Notes: a model not told the origin generated them from the letters alone. Shown: positions 26,721 to 36,180, counted from the first letter of the stretch. The stretch: 64,000 nt of DNA from Bacillota bacterium (GCA_023400055.1 JAEXFN010000003.1:60612-124611); one strand, 5' to 3'. Program-made: numbers and translations.

Positions 26721-26838
26721 CTCAATCCTCCCGTGGCGTTACCAACCCGGCCTCCGGCCGGGTTGTCTGCTAAGCTCAACGCTACCATTGTAGCACCGGA
26801 TTTCGAATGGAAAGTATCGGATTTGTATCAATTTTGTA
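26721..26838. repeat. Dispersed non-coding element, copy C
   Basis: It is nearly identical to copy B through the hairpin and TACCATTGTAGCACCGGA, with a tail ending ATTTGTATCAATTTTGTA. It is preceded at 26678-26705 by a separate hairpin (ATGCC and GGCAT ends). Confidence 0.75.
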
Positions 26839-27094
26839 CGGCCCCCGCTTCCGTATGCGACACTTCCCGGCACCAAAGCCAAATAACGGTCGCCCCGCAA
26901 AAAAGACTTCGCCAGGCACGACCTTCACCTGGCAGAGCGGCCAGGGCTGTGACGACGAAACGGAGATCCAAGATGGGCCCGCCCCCACCCTTTTGGTCTA
27001 CAATTTGAGTCCCAACCGCCCCGTGACTATCAGCGCCGAAGCAACCAAAATCTCAAACCCTGACTTTATATGATTTTAGCCGGTATTCCCCGAC
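26839..27094. other. Non-coding stretch with a possible coding remnant
   Basis: The plus frame from about 26910 to 27073 reads TSPGTTFTWQSGQGCDDETE and VYNLSPNRPVTISAEATKIS, which looks like a beta-sandwich domain fragment, but there is no start signal or family match I can name. It may be a decayed gene end. Nothing else is seen. Confidence 0.25.
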
Positions 27095-27388
27095 TTATCC
27101 ACAGTCAAGATCATTAATCCCGTTCAACGGAACCGTTTATCCACAAAAACAGATCACTTATTCACAAAAAGATCTCGCTTATTAACAAAACAAGCTCACT
27201 TATTCACAAAATGAGCTTGCTGAACGACTGAGAGAGCTCTTTTATTCACAAAACAAGCTCGCTTATCCACAAAATGAGCTTGTTGAGCGACTAAAAAAGC
27301 ACTTTGATTAACAAAAAGAGCTTGTTCAGTGACTGAATGAGCTCTTTCAATCGCAAAAAGAGATCCGTTATTCACAAAAGATCCCGTT
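27095..27388. repeat. Degenerate 21-bp tandem repeat array with seven DnaA-box-like units
   Basis: Fourteen units of exactly 21 bp. Seven begin TTATCCACA or TTATTCACA (27095, 27137, 27158, 27200, 27242, 27263, 27368), matching the DnaA-box consensus TTATNCACA on one strand. Other units begin TGAACGACTGAG, TGAGCGACTAAA or TCAGTGACTGAA. The minus strand is open and reads seven-residue units such as KRACFVN, QQAHFVD and ERAHSVT. It is the same family as the arrays at 1.5, 54.9 and 63.9 kb. No replication gene is near. Confidence 0.88.
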
Positions 27389-27527
27389 CGGCTCCTCAAC
27401 ACCCAATTTTCGCAGCGGAAAAAGCTGTCGCACCGCGGCGATATGAGCATCGGTTTGGGAACCATTGCCGTCCGGAAGCGCAGCGGCGAAGCTTACCTTA
27501 AAAAGTTGCGGTTCCTACCGGCGATCC

Positions 27528-27887
27528 TCAAGTTATCCGGTTCAAGACCTCGAGCAGCCGTTGGATATCAAAGGGTTTGGCGAGGAACGCCCGAGCGCCG
27601 CGGTTGAGGCAGCGTTCCTGCAATTCCTCCTGGAACGGCGCGGACATCATGATCACGATCGCCCGCTGATCATAGGCCCGAATCGCTTCCAGGGCCTGCA
27701 AACCGTCCATCTGCGGCATGACCAGATCCATCAGCACGATATCCGGTTGGAACTCGCGATACAGGGCCACCCCTTCCGCGCCGTTGGCCGCTTCGCCGAC
27801 GACCCGAAGCCCCATTTCCGTTAATGCGCTTCGCAGAAATTCCCGGATCGCGGCGATATCATCAACAATCAGAACGGTCTTATTCAT
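27528..27887 (-). CDS. CheY-like single-domain response regulator
   Basis: A 119-residue receiver domain with no output domain. The acidic pocket is in VLIVDDIAA, the phosphoryl-acceptor Asp in PDIVLMDLVMPQMDG (about residue 53), the conserved Ser in VIMMSAP and Lys in FLAKPFD. It would be phosphorylated by a kinase elsewhere and act by protein-protein contact, as in chemotaxis or sporulation phosphorelay (Spo0F-like). No partner kinase is adjacent. Confidence 0.93.
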   Translation of the reverse strand: MNKTVLIVDDIAAIREFLRSALTEMGLRVVGEAANGAEGVALYREFQPDIVLMDLVMPQMDGLQALEAIRAYDQRAIVIMMSAPFQEELQERCLNRGARAFLAKPFDIQRLLEVLNRIT

Positions 27888-28455
27888 GCTGTAACCCCTC
27901 TCCTTGGCCTAACCCGCACGACACCGGCCGATCGACCGTTGCCGCCAGAACGGCTCCGAAATAAAAGCCATAGACAAGAAAGCCTGCAAAGCATAGGCCC
28001 TGCAGGTAAAAATAAATTCAGGAACTGGAACTCCTTACAACGGCTCCCGTCATCCGCAATGATGCGGATTCAGCCGATAAATGGATAAATGATATCAAAC
28101 CAACGGATTTCAAGACGGTCGAATGGCTTTCCGTCATTTCTGTTTGAATAATCTAAGCATATCATAATCAGATTTTGATCAAAAATGAACAGGACAAATC
28201 CGCTATTTTATCCGAAAAATCAGCTGACTTTGCCATTGATGGCCGCGGTTGACCGGATTAGGACCCGATCCCGCCCCACGGCCGGCGCCAGCCGAAAAAG
28301 TTGCTCAGCTCAAGGTAAATCCCTGGAACGCTTCCTTTTAACGCCTGAAGCGACGCCAAAAATTGGCCACCAATCCCGTCCAAAGCAGAGCTCACGAGTC
28401 TCTTCCCTGTTTCTCGTCAGGGTCTGGGAACGCCAAAATTTTTTAAAAGTTTCTC
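27888..28455. other. Intergenic region between the CheY-like gene and rubrerythrin
   Basis: No convincing gene. A 98-codon plus-strand frame at 28185 lacks a ribosome binding site and family features. A small hairpin ATCCGC/GCGGAT occurs near 28055-28075. I see nothing else. Confidence 0.5.
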
Positions 28456-28484
28456 TTTACATCCGAACAAATGTGTATTAATAT
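28456..28484 (+). promoter_or_regulatory. Rubrerythrin promoter
   Basis: TTTACA at 28456-28461 and TAATAT at 28479-28484 are spaced by 17 bp. The expected start is near 28491, at the left edge of the PerR-box-like palindrome. Confidence 0.65.
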
Positions 28485-28490
28485 TAAAAA

Positions 28491-28503
28491 TGTAATAATT
28501 ACA
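28491..28503. promoter_or_regulatory. PerR/Fur-box-like operator
   Basis: TGTAATAATTACA is a perfect palindrome around a central A, closely like the Bacillota PerR box core. It overlaps the predicted transcription start of rubrerythrin, and a Fur-family gene follows in the same operon, so autoregulated repression by that protein is likely. Confidence 0.7.
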
Positions 28504-28529
28504 AATTTAAAAACAGGAGGCCATTATCC

Positions 28530-29102
28530 ATGAGTTTGAAAGGTAGCCGCACGGAAAAGAACATTTTAACCGCTTTCGCTGGAGAGTCGCAGGCCCGGAA
28601 CCGTTATACTTACTTTGCCGGCAAGGCCAGGCAGGACGGTTTTGTCCAGATCGCCGACATTTTCGAGGAAACTGCCAATCAGGAGCGCGAACATGCCAAA
28701 CGTCTATTTAAACTGTTGGAAGGCGGCGAGGTGGAGATCAGCGCGGCATTTCCGGCCGGAGTCATCGGCGACACCGCCGCCAATCTGGGCGCCAGCGCTG
28801 CCGGCGAGAACTACGAATGGTCGACGATGTATCCGGAGTTCGCCAAGGTTGCCCGGGAAGAGGGCTTTGAGATGGTTGCCCGAGTTTTCGAGGCCATCGC
28901 GGTTGCGGAAAAACAACATGAGAAACGCTATCTGGCTTTGCAATCCAATGTTAGCGATGGTAAAGTCTTCAAGAAAGATCAACCGGTGGTCTGGCGCTGT
29001 CGAAACTGCGGTTACCTGCATGTGGGCACCGAGGCGCCGGCGGCCTGCCCGGCCTGCGCCCATCCGCAAGCTCATTTCGAAGTGTTAGCCGAAAATTGGT
29101 GA
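28530..29102 (+). CDS. rbr: Rubrerythrin
   Basis: 190 residues. The N-terminal ferritin-like diiron domain has the paired Glu motifs (LTAFAGESQARNRYTYFAG, EETANQEREHAKRLF, EGFEMVARVFEAIAVAEKQH) and the C-terminal rubredoxin-like domain has CRNCGY and CPACAHPQ. It reduces hydrogen peroxide in the cytoplasm of anaerobes using electrons from rubredoxin or NADH-linked partners. An AGGAGG site precedes the ATG. It is followed 75 bp later by a Fur/PerR-type gene, a common pairing. Confidence 0.97.
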   Translation: MSLKGSRTEKNILTAFAGESQARNRYTYFAGKARQDGFVQIADIFEETANQEREHAKRLFKLLEGGEVEISAAFPAGVIGDTAANLGASAAGENYEWSTMYPEFAKVAREEGFEMVARVFEAIAVAEKQHEKRYLALQSNVSDGKVFKKDQPVVWRCRNCGYLHVGTEAPAACPACAHPQAHFEVLAENW

Positions 29103-29177
29103 ACTGTCGCGCGTTGTCCGCATAAAAAACGGGCGGCCCGGCAAACTGATGGCTGAGGAAAGAACGGGGAATGAACC

Positions 29178-29600
29178 ATGGAAAAACCGTTAGACCATGA
29201 GATTAGCCACCTACTGCTGGAGAAGGATATTCGTCCGACTTACCAGCGGCTGGAGATCATGCGCTATCTCTATGAACACCGGGTCCATCCCACCGCGGAG
29301 ATGATTTACGCCGAATTGAAGGAAACCATCCCGACTTTCTCCAAAACCACCGTTTACAACACCTTGAAACTGTTTCAGGAGAAAGGTTTGCTGGCGGCGT
29401 TGGCCACCGCCGAGGATCAGGTGCGTTATGAGGCGAACCTGATCCCGCACGGCCATTTTCAATGCGTCCGGTGCGGCCGCTTGTTTGATATCGATATTCC
29501 GGAGGCTTTCCCGGGCCAGACCAGTCTGGCTGGCCACCGGATCCTCGAATATCAGATCATCCTCCGGGGTATCTGCCGGGACTGCCGGCAACTCGATTAG
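29178..29600 (+). CDS. perR: Fur-family regulator, probably PerR-like peroxide sensor
   Basis: A 140-residue protein with an N-terminal winged helix (RPTYQRLEIMRYLYEHRVHP, TFSKTTVYNTLKLFQEKGL) and a C-terminal dimer domain. The structural zinc site is CVRC and CRDC; HGHFQC carries regulatory-metal ligands. The position behind rubrerythrin and the palindrome in front of it favour PerR over Fur or Zur, but the assignment is inferred. It probably represses this operon until peroxide oxidises its metal site. Confidence 0.88.
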   Translation: MEKPLDHEISHLLLEKDIRPTYQRLEIMRYLYEHRVHPTAEMIYAELKETIPTFSKTTVYNTLKLFQEKGLLAALATAEDQVRYEANLIPHGHFQCVRCGRLFDIDIPEAFPGQTSLAGHRILEYQIILRGICRDCRQLD

Positions 29601-29630
29601 CCTGCCCCAAATGATTTCCGTTTCAGGGAA

Positions 29631-29665
29631 AAGGGACTGCCCAAACCGGCAGTCCCTTTCGTTTT
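29631..29665. terminator. Terminator between perR and the alpha-mannosidase gene
   Basis: AAGGGACTGCC and GGCAGTCCCTT form a perfect 11-bp stem with a six-base loop, followed by TCGTTTT. It serves perR and may also stop the convergent operon. Confidence 0.85.
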
Positions 29666-29731
29666 ACGGAAGAAATTCCCCGAGACGCGGGGCCAAACAT
29701 TTATTGGAGAGACCCGTCCGCACGCTTTGGC

Positions 29732-32700
29732 TCAAGCGTCCATTCCCAAAGCCTTGGCAGTGGATCGGCCGGCCGACGACTGATGGCTATAATAATCCAC
29801 GATATATTCGAGCAGCCGCTTGCTGACCCGGGCCTTATTAAGCTTCAAGCCGATCGCCCGGATCTGCGGTTCGAGCTGCTCCAAGAACTGGCGCTCCAAT
29901 TCGTCGCCGCTATGCTGCAGCGCCAGATATTTCCGTTTTAAAAAAAGCGCCGACAATCTGGCCTCCAACGAGGCGCGCCGGTAAGTCTCCACTTCCAGCT
30001 GCCATTCGCTGTAGTCTAATTGCGCCCCTTGGGACGCATCGTCCTCTTCGGTCCGCTGGTCCGTTTCAACGGCCGGCCGCGCCTGCAATGCCGTGAAAGC
30101 CCTTTCCAGCTCGACCGCACGCGCTTCCTCCTGAGCCACTTCCGCCGCGGTTACCGCGGGAACCGCAACGATCGCGGATCGATCAAAAGCCGTTTCTGGC
30201 TCGATTTCCGCCGGCAGCACCCGGATCGGGGCCTCCCGGTTCAATACCGCCAAGGAAGCCGGCGCCATTTCCAACTTCAGCGTCACAATCTGTTTCGGCT
30301 GAATCGTTAGGTGGAGGGTCTGGTCTGCCGCAACCGCAATCGCAGTCCTTTCCGTTTCATTGAGATCAGCGTAAGCAGCCTTTTTTATCCTTAAGAAGCT
30401 GGTGAGCGTGGCCTCCAGCGGTTTTTCCGCCGGATTATGCAAGCGCACGACCAGCGCCGCGCCGTCTTCCGAACGCTTCAAGGCGGTCGCTTTGACGGCC
30501 CCGTCCGGGGATTCCACATCCAGCCAGCCGAGCCTGACCGGCCAGCTTCCCGGGTGCCGGTCGGTCCTGACGACGCAGAGCTGGTGATTGAATTCGTCGG
30601 CGGCCTCGAGTACTTTTCCGGTCTGCCAATCCCCCGGATGCGGATAGAAAGCGTAGTCAAACTCCGTCGTCCGTAAGCATTGGGCGTCGGGAACGGCGAT
30701 CATCGGTCCGGCGTCTCCGATCCGGGTCAACAGATCGGGTCTGGCGACCCAGCCCACGCCGCGCAATAAGGTCAGGGCGATCGTGTTCTGCTCCGGTACG
30801 ATCTGGTACTCCGGCAGGCCTTGGTTGAGCACGGCCGCTCCCACCCCCGCGCGCCGGTCATGAATGTCGACGAAAGTGCGCTGCGGAAAGAAGGTCGTCG
30901 GTTCCGGCTCCCGCGCCCCAATGATGATCCGCCGCACCGCGGGGGAAAGCTTGGAGTCATCGAACGGCGACGGGACGATCGGCCGCCTGACCACATCAAA
31001 TTGGGTTTCCGCTATCGAACAATCGCTGGACAGCCGGGTCGGAAAGAGCACCCGTAAGCGATGATCTTTGACCGTATTACAGACCACGGTCCGGAATTTC
31101 AAAACTGCCGAATCGGCGCTGACCGTCAGCCAAGTGACCAACGGCAAGCGGCGGCTTGCGGCGCTGCGGCTCTTCCGGTCGGGAGTCAGACTTTCCGGCA
31201 CTTCCAGTTCGGTACGGATACGGATCCTGGCTTCCAGCGGTCCCACCGCGCAACATTCGATGACCGCCGGATGACCCTTGCTCGTAATCAACCGATCCCG
31301 CTCCGGGTAGGAATAATTGTACTCATCCCCCGCGTCGGCGCCGTCCTCGAAGACCAGCAGGTCATGGTAGGTGGTTCCGGTCAATTTATCGGTCACCTGC
31401 AGCGAACCGTCGTCGCGGACAGCTACCCGCAGATAGCGGTTTTCAATGATCCGGGCCGCGGCATCGACCGCAACCGGAAATTGCGGTGCCCCGCCGGCGT
31501 CATGCTCCGCCGCTCCGGGCAGCACATAAAGGCTCTCATAGCCCAGCGCCGGAATCTCCGGCAGCCCGATCCGCAAATCGCTCCCGCCATCTCTTTGGAA
31601 CGACAGGACGTTGCCCGCGCTGTCCCGGATGCTGATCGCCGCCGGAAACTCGTCCCGGATGGCAATGACCCCGCCGCGCTTGCGGAACGAGGTATTGACG
31701 ACGATTAAGTTGGCGAGGGCCGATTCGTAGCCGCCGGTATCGATATTGGCCGCCAGTTTCCGCAGATCGTCATAGAACAGTTCCAGGGCGATCCGCTCGC
31801 AGCGCGCCAGCCTTTCCTCCATGTCGGTATGCACATCGTCGACGCTGACTCCGCAGATGCTATCATGCGGATGATTCTGCAGCAACAACTTCCAGGCCTC
31901 GGTCAGGCGTTCCCGGCGGTACTCCTCGCCGAGGCTCCAGAGGATGGTCTCCAATGGCTCGGCGTATTTTTCGAGCCGCTTTTGGTAGCGATCATTCTGG
32001 ATCTTCAAGTACATCCGGCTGGACAGTACTCCGGGAAATACCGAAATATAGCGGCCGCTGTAAAGCGCCCCGCGCAAAGTCGGCAAGCGGGGCTGCTCCT
32101 TTTGGACAGCCGCCAGATATTCCTCGGGAACGCTCTGAATCACTTGCAAATCGTCGCTGCTATCCATCTTCCCTTGGATAAAAGGCAAAATGTCATCCGG
32201 TTCCATCTCTTGATCGTAACCGTTCATCAGCAACACATTCGAGGTGGTCGCCAACGGCTGGAGCTTCGCCACTTCGTTTCGGATCCGCCTGGCCATGATG
32301 TCGTTCCGTTCGGCCAGCCGCATCGCATTGCGGTAGCTGCTTACCAAATAGATCGCCAAGACCCTGCCGCCATCCGCTCCCTCCCAGCAAAACTCCGACC
32401 GGATCTGCTCCGGTTCCAAGGCTACGCCGCGCCAGACGAACAGTCCCGGCAGATTGAAGCCCCGGTGGATCTGGACCGTCTGGGAGATCTGGCCGAAATT
32501 ATCCAGCAGCCAACCGGCACGCATCGGTTCGCCGAACTCCCGTGCCACTTCGGTGCCGATCAGTAGATTCCGGATCAGTGCCTCTTCGCTGACCAATTGC
32601 CAATCGAGTTGCAAATAATACGGACCGATCAGCAATCTTTTCTGGCCGACATATTTTTTTAACAGAAAGCGCGCGCGCTCGACATCCTTCCCTTCCAACT

Positions 32701-32896
32701 CCAACTGCTTCAAATAGTCCTCGATGATTAAGGTCTGTCCATCTAAGACGAACCGGTAAGCCGGCTCCTTCTCCAGCATGCCGAAGAGCGCCTCGAAGAA
32801 GAGGACCAACCACTCGTTCGTATATTTGCTGTTTAAGTACCATTCACGGTCCCAATGGGTATGGGAAATAATATGGGCGGTTTTCATCGTGCTCAT
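29732..32896 (-). CDS. Alpha-mannosidase, glycoside hydrolase family 38
   Basis: 1054 residues, normal for bacterial GH38. The catalytic N-terminal domain begins HIISHTHWDREWYLN (metal-binding His and Asp) and contains the nucleophile in AGWLLDNFGQISQT, followed by LFVWRG. HPHDSICGVSVDDVHTDMEE closes the helical domain with another zinc His. The C-terminal half is beta-rich. There is no signal peptide, so it acts on imported mannosyl oligosaccharides in the cytoplasm. It ends the operon of a LacI regulator, binding protein and two permeases, which defines the likely substrate as alpha-mannosides. Confidence 0.94.
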   Translation of the reverse strand: MSTMKTAHIISHTHWDREWYLNSKYTNEWLVLFFEALFGMLEKEPAYRFVLDGQTLIIEDYLKQLELEGKDVERARFLLKKYVGQKRLLIGPYYLQLDWQLVSEEALIRNLLIGTEVAREFGEPMRAGWLLDNFGQISQTVQIHRGFNLPGLFVWRGVALEPEQIRSEFCWEGADGGRVLAIYLVSSYRNAMRLAERNDIMARRIRNEVAKLQPLATTSNVLLMNGYDQEMEPDDILPFIQGKMDSSDDLQVIQSVPEEYLAAVQKEQPRLPTLRGALYSGRYISVFPGVLSSRMYLKIQNDRYQKRLEKYAEPLETILWSLGEEYRRERLTEAWKLLLQNHPHDSICGVSVDDVHTDMEERLARCERIALELFYDDLRKLAANIDTGGYESALANLIVVNTSFRKRGGVIAIRDEFPAAISIRDSAGNVLSFQRDGGSDLRIGLPEIPALGYESLYVLPGAAEHDAGGAPQFPVAVDAAARIIENRYLRVAVRDDGSLQVTDKLTGTTYHDLLVFEDGADAGDEYNYSYPERDRLITSKGHPAVIECCAVGPLEARIRIRTELEVPESLTPDRKSRSAASRRLPLVTWLTVSADSAVLKFRTVVCNTVKDHRLRVLFPTRLSSDCSIAETQFDVVRRPIVPSPFDDSKLSPAVRRIIIGAREPEPTTFFPQRTFVDIHDRRAGVGAAVLNQGLPEYQIVPEQNTIALTLLRGVGWVARPDLLTRIGDAGPMIAVPDAQCLRTTEFDYAFYPHPGDWQTGKVLEAADEFNHQLCVVRTDRHPGSWPVRLGWLDVESPDGAVKATALKRSEDGAALVVRLHNPAEKPLEATLTSFLRIKKAAYADLNETERTAIAVAADQTLHLTIQPKQIVTLKLEMAPASLAVLNREAPIRVLPAEIEPETAFDRSAIVAVPAVTAAEVAQEEARAVELERAFTALQARPAVETDQRTEEDDASQGAQLDYSEWQLEVETYRRASLEARLSALFLKRKYLALQHSGDELERQFLEQLEPQIRAIGLKLNKARVSKRLLEYIVDYYSHQSSAGRSTAKALGMDA

Positions 32897-32945
32897 CCAT
32901 AACTCCTTTTACAATTCCGCTGCGAATATCGGGCATCGTTCGCCC

Positions 32946-33797
32946 TCAACCTTTCACGGCTCCTTCGACCAGCGCCGCGACGATATATCTTTGTAACAAA
33001 ACAAACATGACCACGGTCGGCAAGATCCCCAACATGCAGGCGGCGGCCAGATAGTGAGTGGTAACGGCCTCGGTGGTGGATTGCAGGTTCACCAGGGCGA
33101 CGGAGATCGGCAGCTTACTGCCGTCGTCCACCAATATGAACGGCACCACAAACTGCGACCAGGCGTTCACCGCGATTAGCACCGCCACTGAGATGATGCC
33201 CGGGATGATTAAAGGGATCAGTATCCGGTGCAAGGCTTTCAGCCGACCGCAACCGTCGATGCGGGCCGCCTCATCCAGCTCCTCGGGGATCGTATCCAGG
33301 TACCCTTTTAAATACCAAACCGCAAAAGGCAGATTAATCGCGATATAGACCAGAATTAGTGCGGCATGGTTATTCAAAAGTCCAATCCGGCCGAAGTAGC
33401 GGTATAACGGAATGACCACCACCAACGGCGAGATCATCTGAAAAGTGAGAATCCCGAAGAGCAGGCACTTTTTGACCGCGAACTTGATCCGGGTAAACGC
33501 ATAAGCCGCCGGCAGAGCGATCAATAAAGTGCCGGCCACGGTAAACAGGACGATGTAGGCCGAATTGAATAGATTCTTGAGGATCCCCGTATTTTGGAGC
33601 ACAAACAGATAATTGTCGATATTGAAATGCTTCGGCAGAAGCTGCGGCGGCAGCTCAAACAGTTCCGGCACCGTCTTGAATGAAAGCGACAACAACCAGA
33701 TCATCGGATATAGGAAAAACAAACCGATTAATAAATAAAATCCATAAAGAACGGCTCGTTTCCCAGTATCGGCTTGGCCTCTCACCATTTTCCTCAC
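32946..33797 (-). CDS. Carbohydrate ABC transporter permease (MalG-like)
   Basis: 283 residues with six predicted membrane helices. The conserved EAA loop reads EELDEAARIDGCGRLKALHR (about residues 185-205), which docks to the ATPase. LYGFYLLIGLFFLYPMIWLL forms the first helix. It overlaps the partner permease by 4 bp. No ATPase gene is in the operon, so a shared MsmX/UgpC-type ATPase elsewhere is expected, as is common for such importers. Confidence 0.93.
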   Translation of the reverse strand: MRKMVRGQADTGKRAVLYGFYLLIGLFFLYPMIWLLSLSFKTVPELFELPPQLLPKHFNIDNYLFVLQNTGILKNLFNSAYIVLFTVAGTLLIALPAAYAFTRIKFAVKKCLLFGILTFQMISPLVVVIPLYRYFGRIGLLNNHAALILVYIAINLPFAVWYLKGYLDTIPEELDEAARIDGCGRLKALHRILIPLIIPGIISVAVLIAVNAWSQFVVPFILVDDGSKLPISVALVNLQSTTEAVTTHYLAAACMLGILPTVVMFVLLQRYIVAALVEGAVKG

Positions 33798-34714
33798 GCC
33801 TCGCTCTTTTTCATAAAGTAATAATAAACGGCGGCCATCACCGTGTTGATTGTCAGCAAAAAGACAGCTATCGCCGAGCCCCGTCCCAAATTGAGCATTT
33901 GGAAGATCTGCGAGTAGGCGCTGAGCGCCAGCACTTCGGTGCTCCTTCCCGGACCGCCTCCGGTCAGTGCCATGATCATGTCAAAAGTATTAAACGTGTA
34001 AATCGTATTGAGAATCAAATTGATCAAGACCACCGGCATGATCGTGGGAATCGTCACATGGGTCAATCTTTGCCAGGCGTTGGCGCCGTCGACCTTGGCG
34101 GCTTCCATGATCTCCACCGGCACCGTCTTGAGTCCGGCATAAAGCAGGATCATGCTTTGGGCCGTACCGCGCCAAACATTAGCCACTGTGGCTGAGATGA
34201 CCGCGATAACGGGATCGGAGAGAAAGCGGATCGGACCCGCGCCAACCATAGTCAGCAAGTAGTTTAACAACCCTCCGGGCGCTTCGTTGTACATCATCCG
34301 CCAGATGATACCGATGATCGCTCCCGGTATGACCATGGATATCAACACAATCGTGCGGATCAACACTGTGCCTCTCAGTTGCAACTTTTCCCCTTCCGTG
34401 ACCGAAAACGCGATCAAGAAACCTAGCAGCAATTGGCAGAGTACGCTGAACGTTACAAAAATGCCGGTAACCCTGAGCATATCGGCGAAACCCTGGTCAT
34501 GAAAGAAGGCCAGAAACGAATCGAGGGTATAACTGTAACTCAATTGCCCAATCCGGGCATTGGTGAGGCTAAACCGGATTACTTCAAGCAAAGGATAAAT
34601 AAAGACCAATAGCAACATCAAGAACAGCGGCGCCGTCCAGAGGACCGGGCTTTCGCCCAGTCCCGCCGGACCTTTCGCACTGCTATTCCGAAAGTCGTCG
34701 TTCGCCAGTTTCAT
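33794..34714 (-). CDS. Carbohydrate ABC transporter permease (MalF/UgpA-like)
   Basis: 306 residues with six membrane helices (LFLMLLLVFIYPLLEVIRFS first). The EAA loop is VEIMEAAKVDGANAWQRLTH, and GPGRSTEVLALSAY is typical of the UgpA subfamily. It pairs with the MalG-like permease that overlaps its 3' end. It begins 15 bp after the binding-protein gene. Confidence 0.93.
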   Translation of the reverse strand: MKLANDDFRNSSAKGPAGLGESPVLWTAPLFLMLLLVFIYPLLEVIRFSLTNARIGQLSYSYTLDSFLAFFHDQGFADMLRVTGIFVTFSVLCQLLLGFLIAFSVTEGEKLQLRGTVLIRTIVLISMVIPGAIIGIIWRMMYNEAPGGLLNYLLTMVGAGPIRFLSDPVIAVISATVANVWRGTAQSMILLYAGLKTVPVEIMEAAKVDGANAWQRLTHVTIPTIMPVVLINLILNTIYTFNTFDMIMALTGGGPGRSTEVLALSAYSQIFQMLNLGRGSAIAVFLLTINTVMAAVYYYFMKKSEA

Positions 34715-34729
34715 CTTCTATCAACATCC

Positions 34730-36049
34730 TTACTTCCGAGAGTTCACATTGCGCCATGCGTCGTCCACGGCTTGTTCCGGAGTGACTTTACCGGTTAAGA
34801 CGTTGCTGATGGCAATCTGGATCTCCTGAGAGATGGCGGGATAGATCGGAGCCGCCGGACGGACCCGAGCGTACTGCAATTCCTTTTTGAACTTTTGCGC
34901 AAAGGCATCCGAGTTAAAGAATTGCGCCTTTTCGAAGACACTCTTACGTGTCGGCAGATATCCGCCGACCTTGCACCAGCCTTCCATCCCCGCATCGTCC
35001 ACATACAGGCTGATAATGAAATCGGCCGCCAATTTCCGTTTTTGCTCATCCTTGGTGAAAATCGTCGATACCCAGCCGCCAGAGGCGCTGACCCGCACCC
35101 CGCGCTTGGGCATGGGAATGGGAGCGACATCCCATTGTTCGCCAAATCGATCGCCGATCACCGAACGCAGTTGGTTAGCCATGTTGCTGACACCCACAAA
35201 CATCGCCACTTTGCCGATGGCCAGTTCGCCCAGCATCTCGGGATCGCTTTTATAGTTCAGCACGCGAATAGGGGTGATCCCCGTGTCCACCGTACTTTTG
35301 AGGAATTTTAAGTAATTAATCATGGCTTCCCGGTTTTTACCCTCGCCAAAGACCGGTTTCCCGCTCTCATCGACCAATTCGCCGCCGAGTCCCCAGTAAT
35401 ACGGCAAGGTGTTCATGGTGACATTCTCATCCCGGCCGGCCGAGTAGAGCAGGGCGTCATACCCTTTGTCCTTCAATTGCTTTCCCAGCTTGAACAGTTC
35501 CGGCCAGGTCTTGGGCGGATTCTTCACTAGATCCTTGCGATAGAAAAGGATCCGGACATCGGTGGTGTACCACAGACCCAGCGTCTTATCCGCCGGTTTC
35601 ATCACCTTTTGGGCGAAGGGGAACCAGTCTTTCACATTCAGATGTCTGGCTTTCAACACATCGTCGATGGGTTGGGCATACTTGATGAAATTCGGAAAGA
35701 TGTACGAATCGATAGCCGCCACGTCCGGTGCCCGGCCTTCCGCCGCCTGGACCAGAATCTTGGCCATCGAGTCGTTGATGGCAATGGTGGTTTGAATCGG
35801 AGTAATCTTGACATCCGGATGCTTTTCGGCCCATTCTTTCGCCTTCTGCATCAGGTACGCCACCTTGGCCTTGTTGGAATCCCCCAGGGAATGGGCGGGA
35901 ACCGGTTGCCAAGTGATCTCGATCTTGGCATTTTCATTCCCGATCAGTTGCGGAGTGACCACGATTTTGTCATTGGGAGCTCCATACCCGACTACGCCCA
36001 AACTGAGTACGAATAACAATAACAACCCGATCAGCAACATTTTCTTCAT
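34730..36049 (-). CDS. Extracellular sugar-binding protein of an ABC importer
   Basis: 439 residues from the ATG at 36049 (MKKMLLIGLLLLFVLSLG), where GGGAGG lies upstream and a signal peptide follows; a longer frame to 36196 has neither. No lipobox Cys is seen, consistent with a soluble periplasmic protein in a diderm. Family 1 features include PDVKITPIQTTI, GLWYTTDVRILFYRKDLVKN and ASGGWVSTIF. It captures the sugar, probably a manno-oligosaccharide given the GH38 enzyme, for the two permeases. Confidence 0.92.
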   Translation of the reverse strand: MKKMLLIGLLLLFVLSLGVVGYGAPNDKIVVTPQLIGNENAKIEITWQPVPAHSLGDSNKAKVAYLMQKAKEWAEKHPDVKITPIQTTIAINDSMAKILVQAAEGRAPDVAAIDSYIFPNFIKYAQPIDDVLKARHLNVKDWFPFAQKVMKPADKTLGLWYTTDVRILFYRKDLVKNPPKTWPELFKLGKQLKDKGYDALLYSAGRDENVTMNTLPYYWGLGGELVDESGKPVFGEGKNREAMINYLKFLKSTVDTGITPIRVLNYKSDPEMLGELAIGKVAMFVGVSNMANQLRSVIGDRFGEQWDVAPIPMPKRGVRVSASGGWVSTIFTKDEQKRKLAADFIISLYVDDAGMEGWCKVGGYLPTRKSVFEKAQFFNSDAFAQKFKKELQYARVRPAAPIYPAISQEIQIAISNVLTGKVTPEQAVDDAWRNVNSRK

Positions 36050-36180
36050 CGTCTTTTCCTCCCTCTTCGATACCCGATATCTTGACCAAGTAACACGAGA
36101 ATGCCTTGTATCTTCCGTTTCATCAACTCCTCTCCGCCGCACGATTGACCGCGTAATCGTTCCCGCATTCCTCAAAAAAA

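Noticed and set aside
27095..27388. Chromosomal origin of replication
   Set aside because: DnaA-box-like units are present, but there is no dnaA, dnaN or AT-rich unwinding element beside them, and the boxes follow the 21-bp repeat. Recorded as a repeat array instead.
28185..28481. 98-codon plus-strand frame before rubrerythrin
   Set aside because: No ribosome binding site, no family features, and it overlaps the rubrerythrin promoter.
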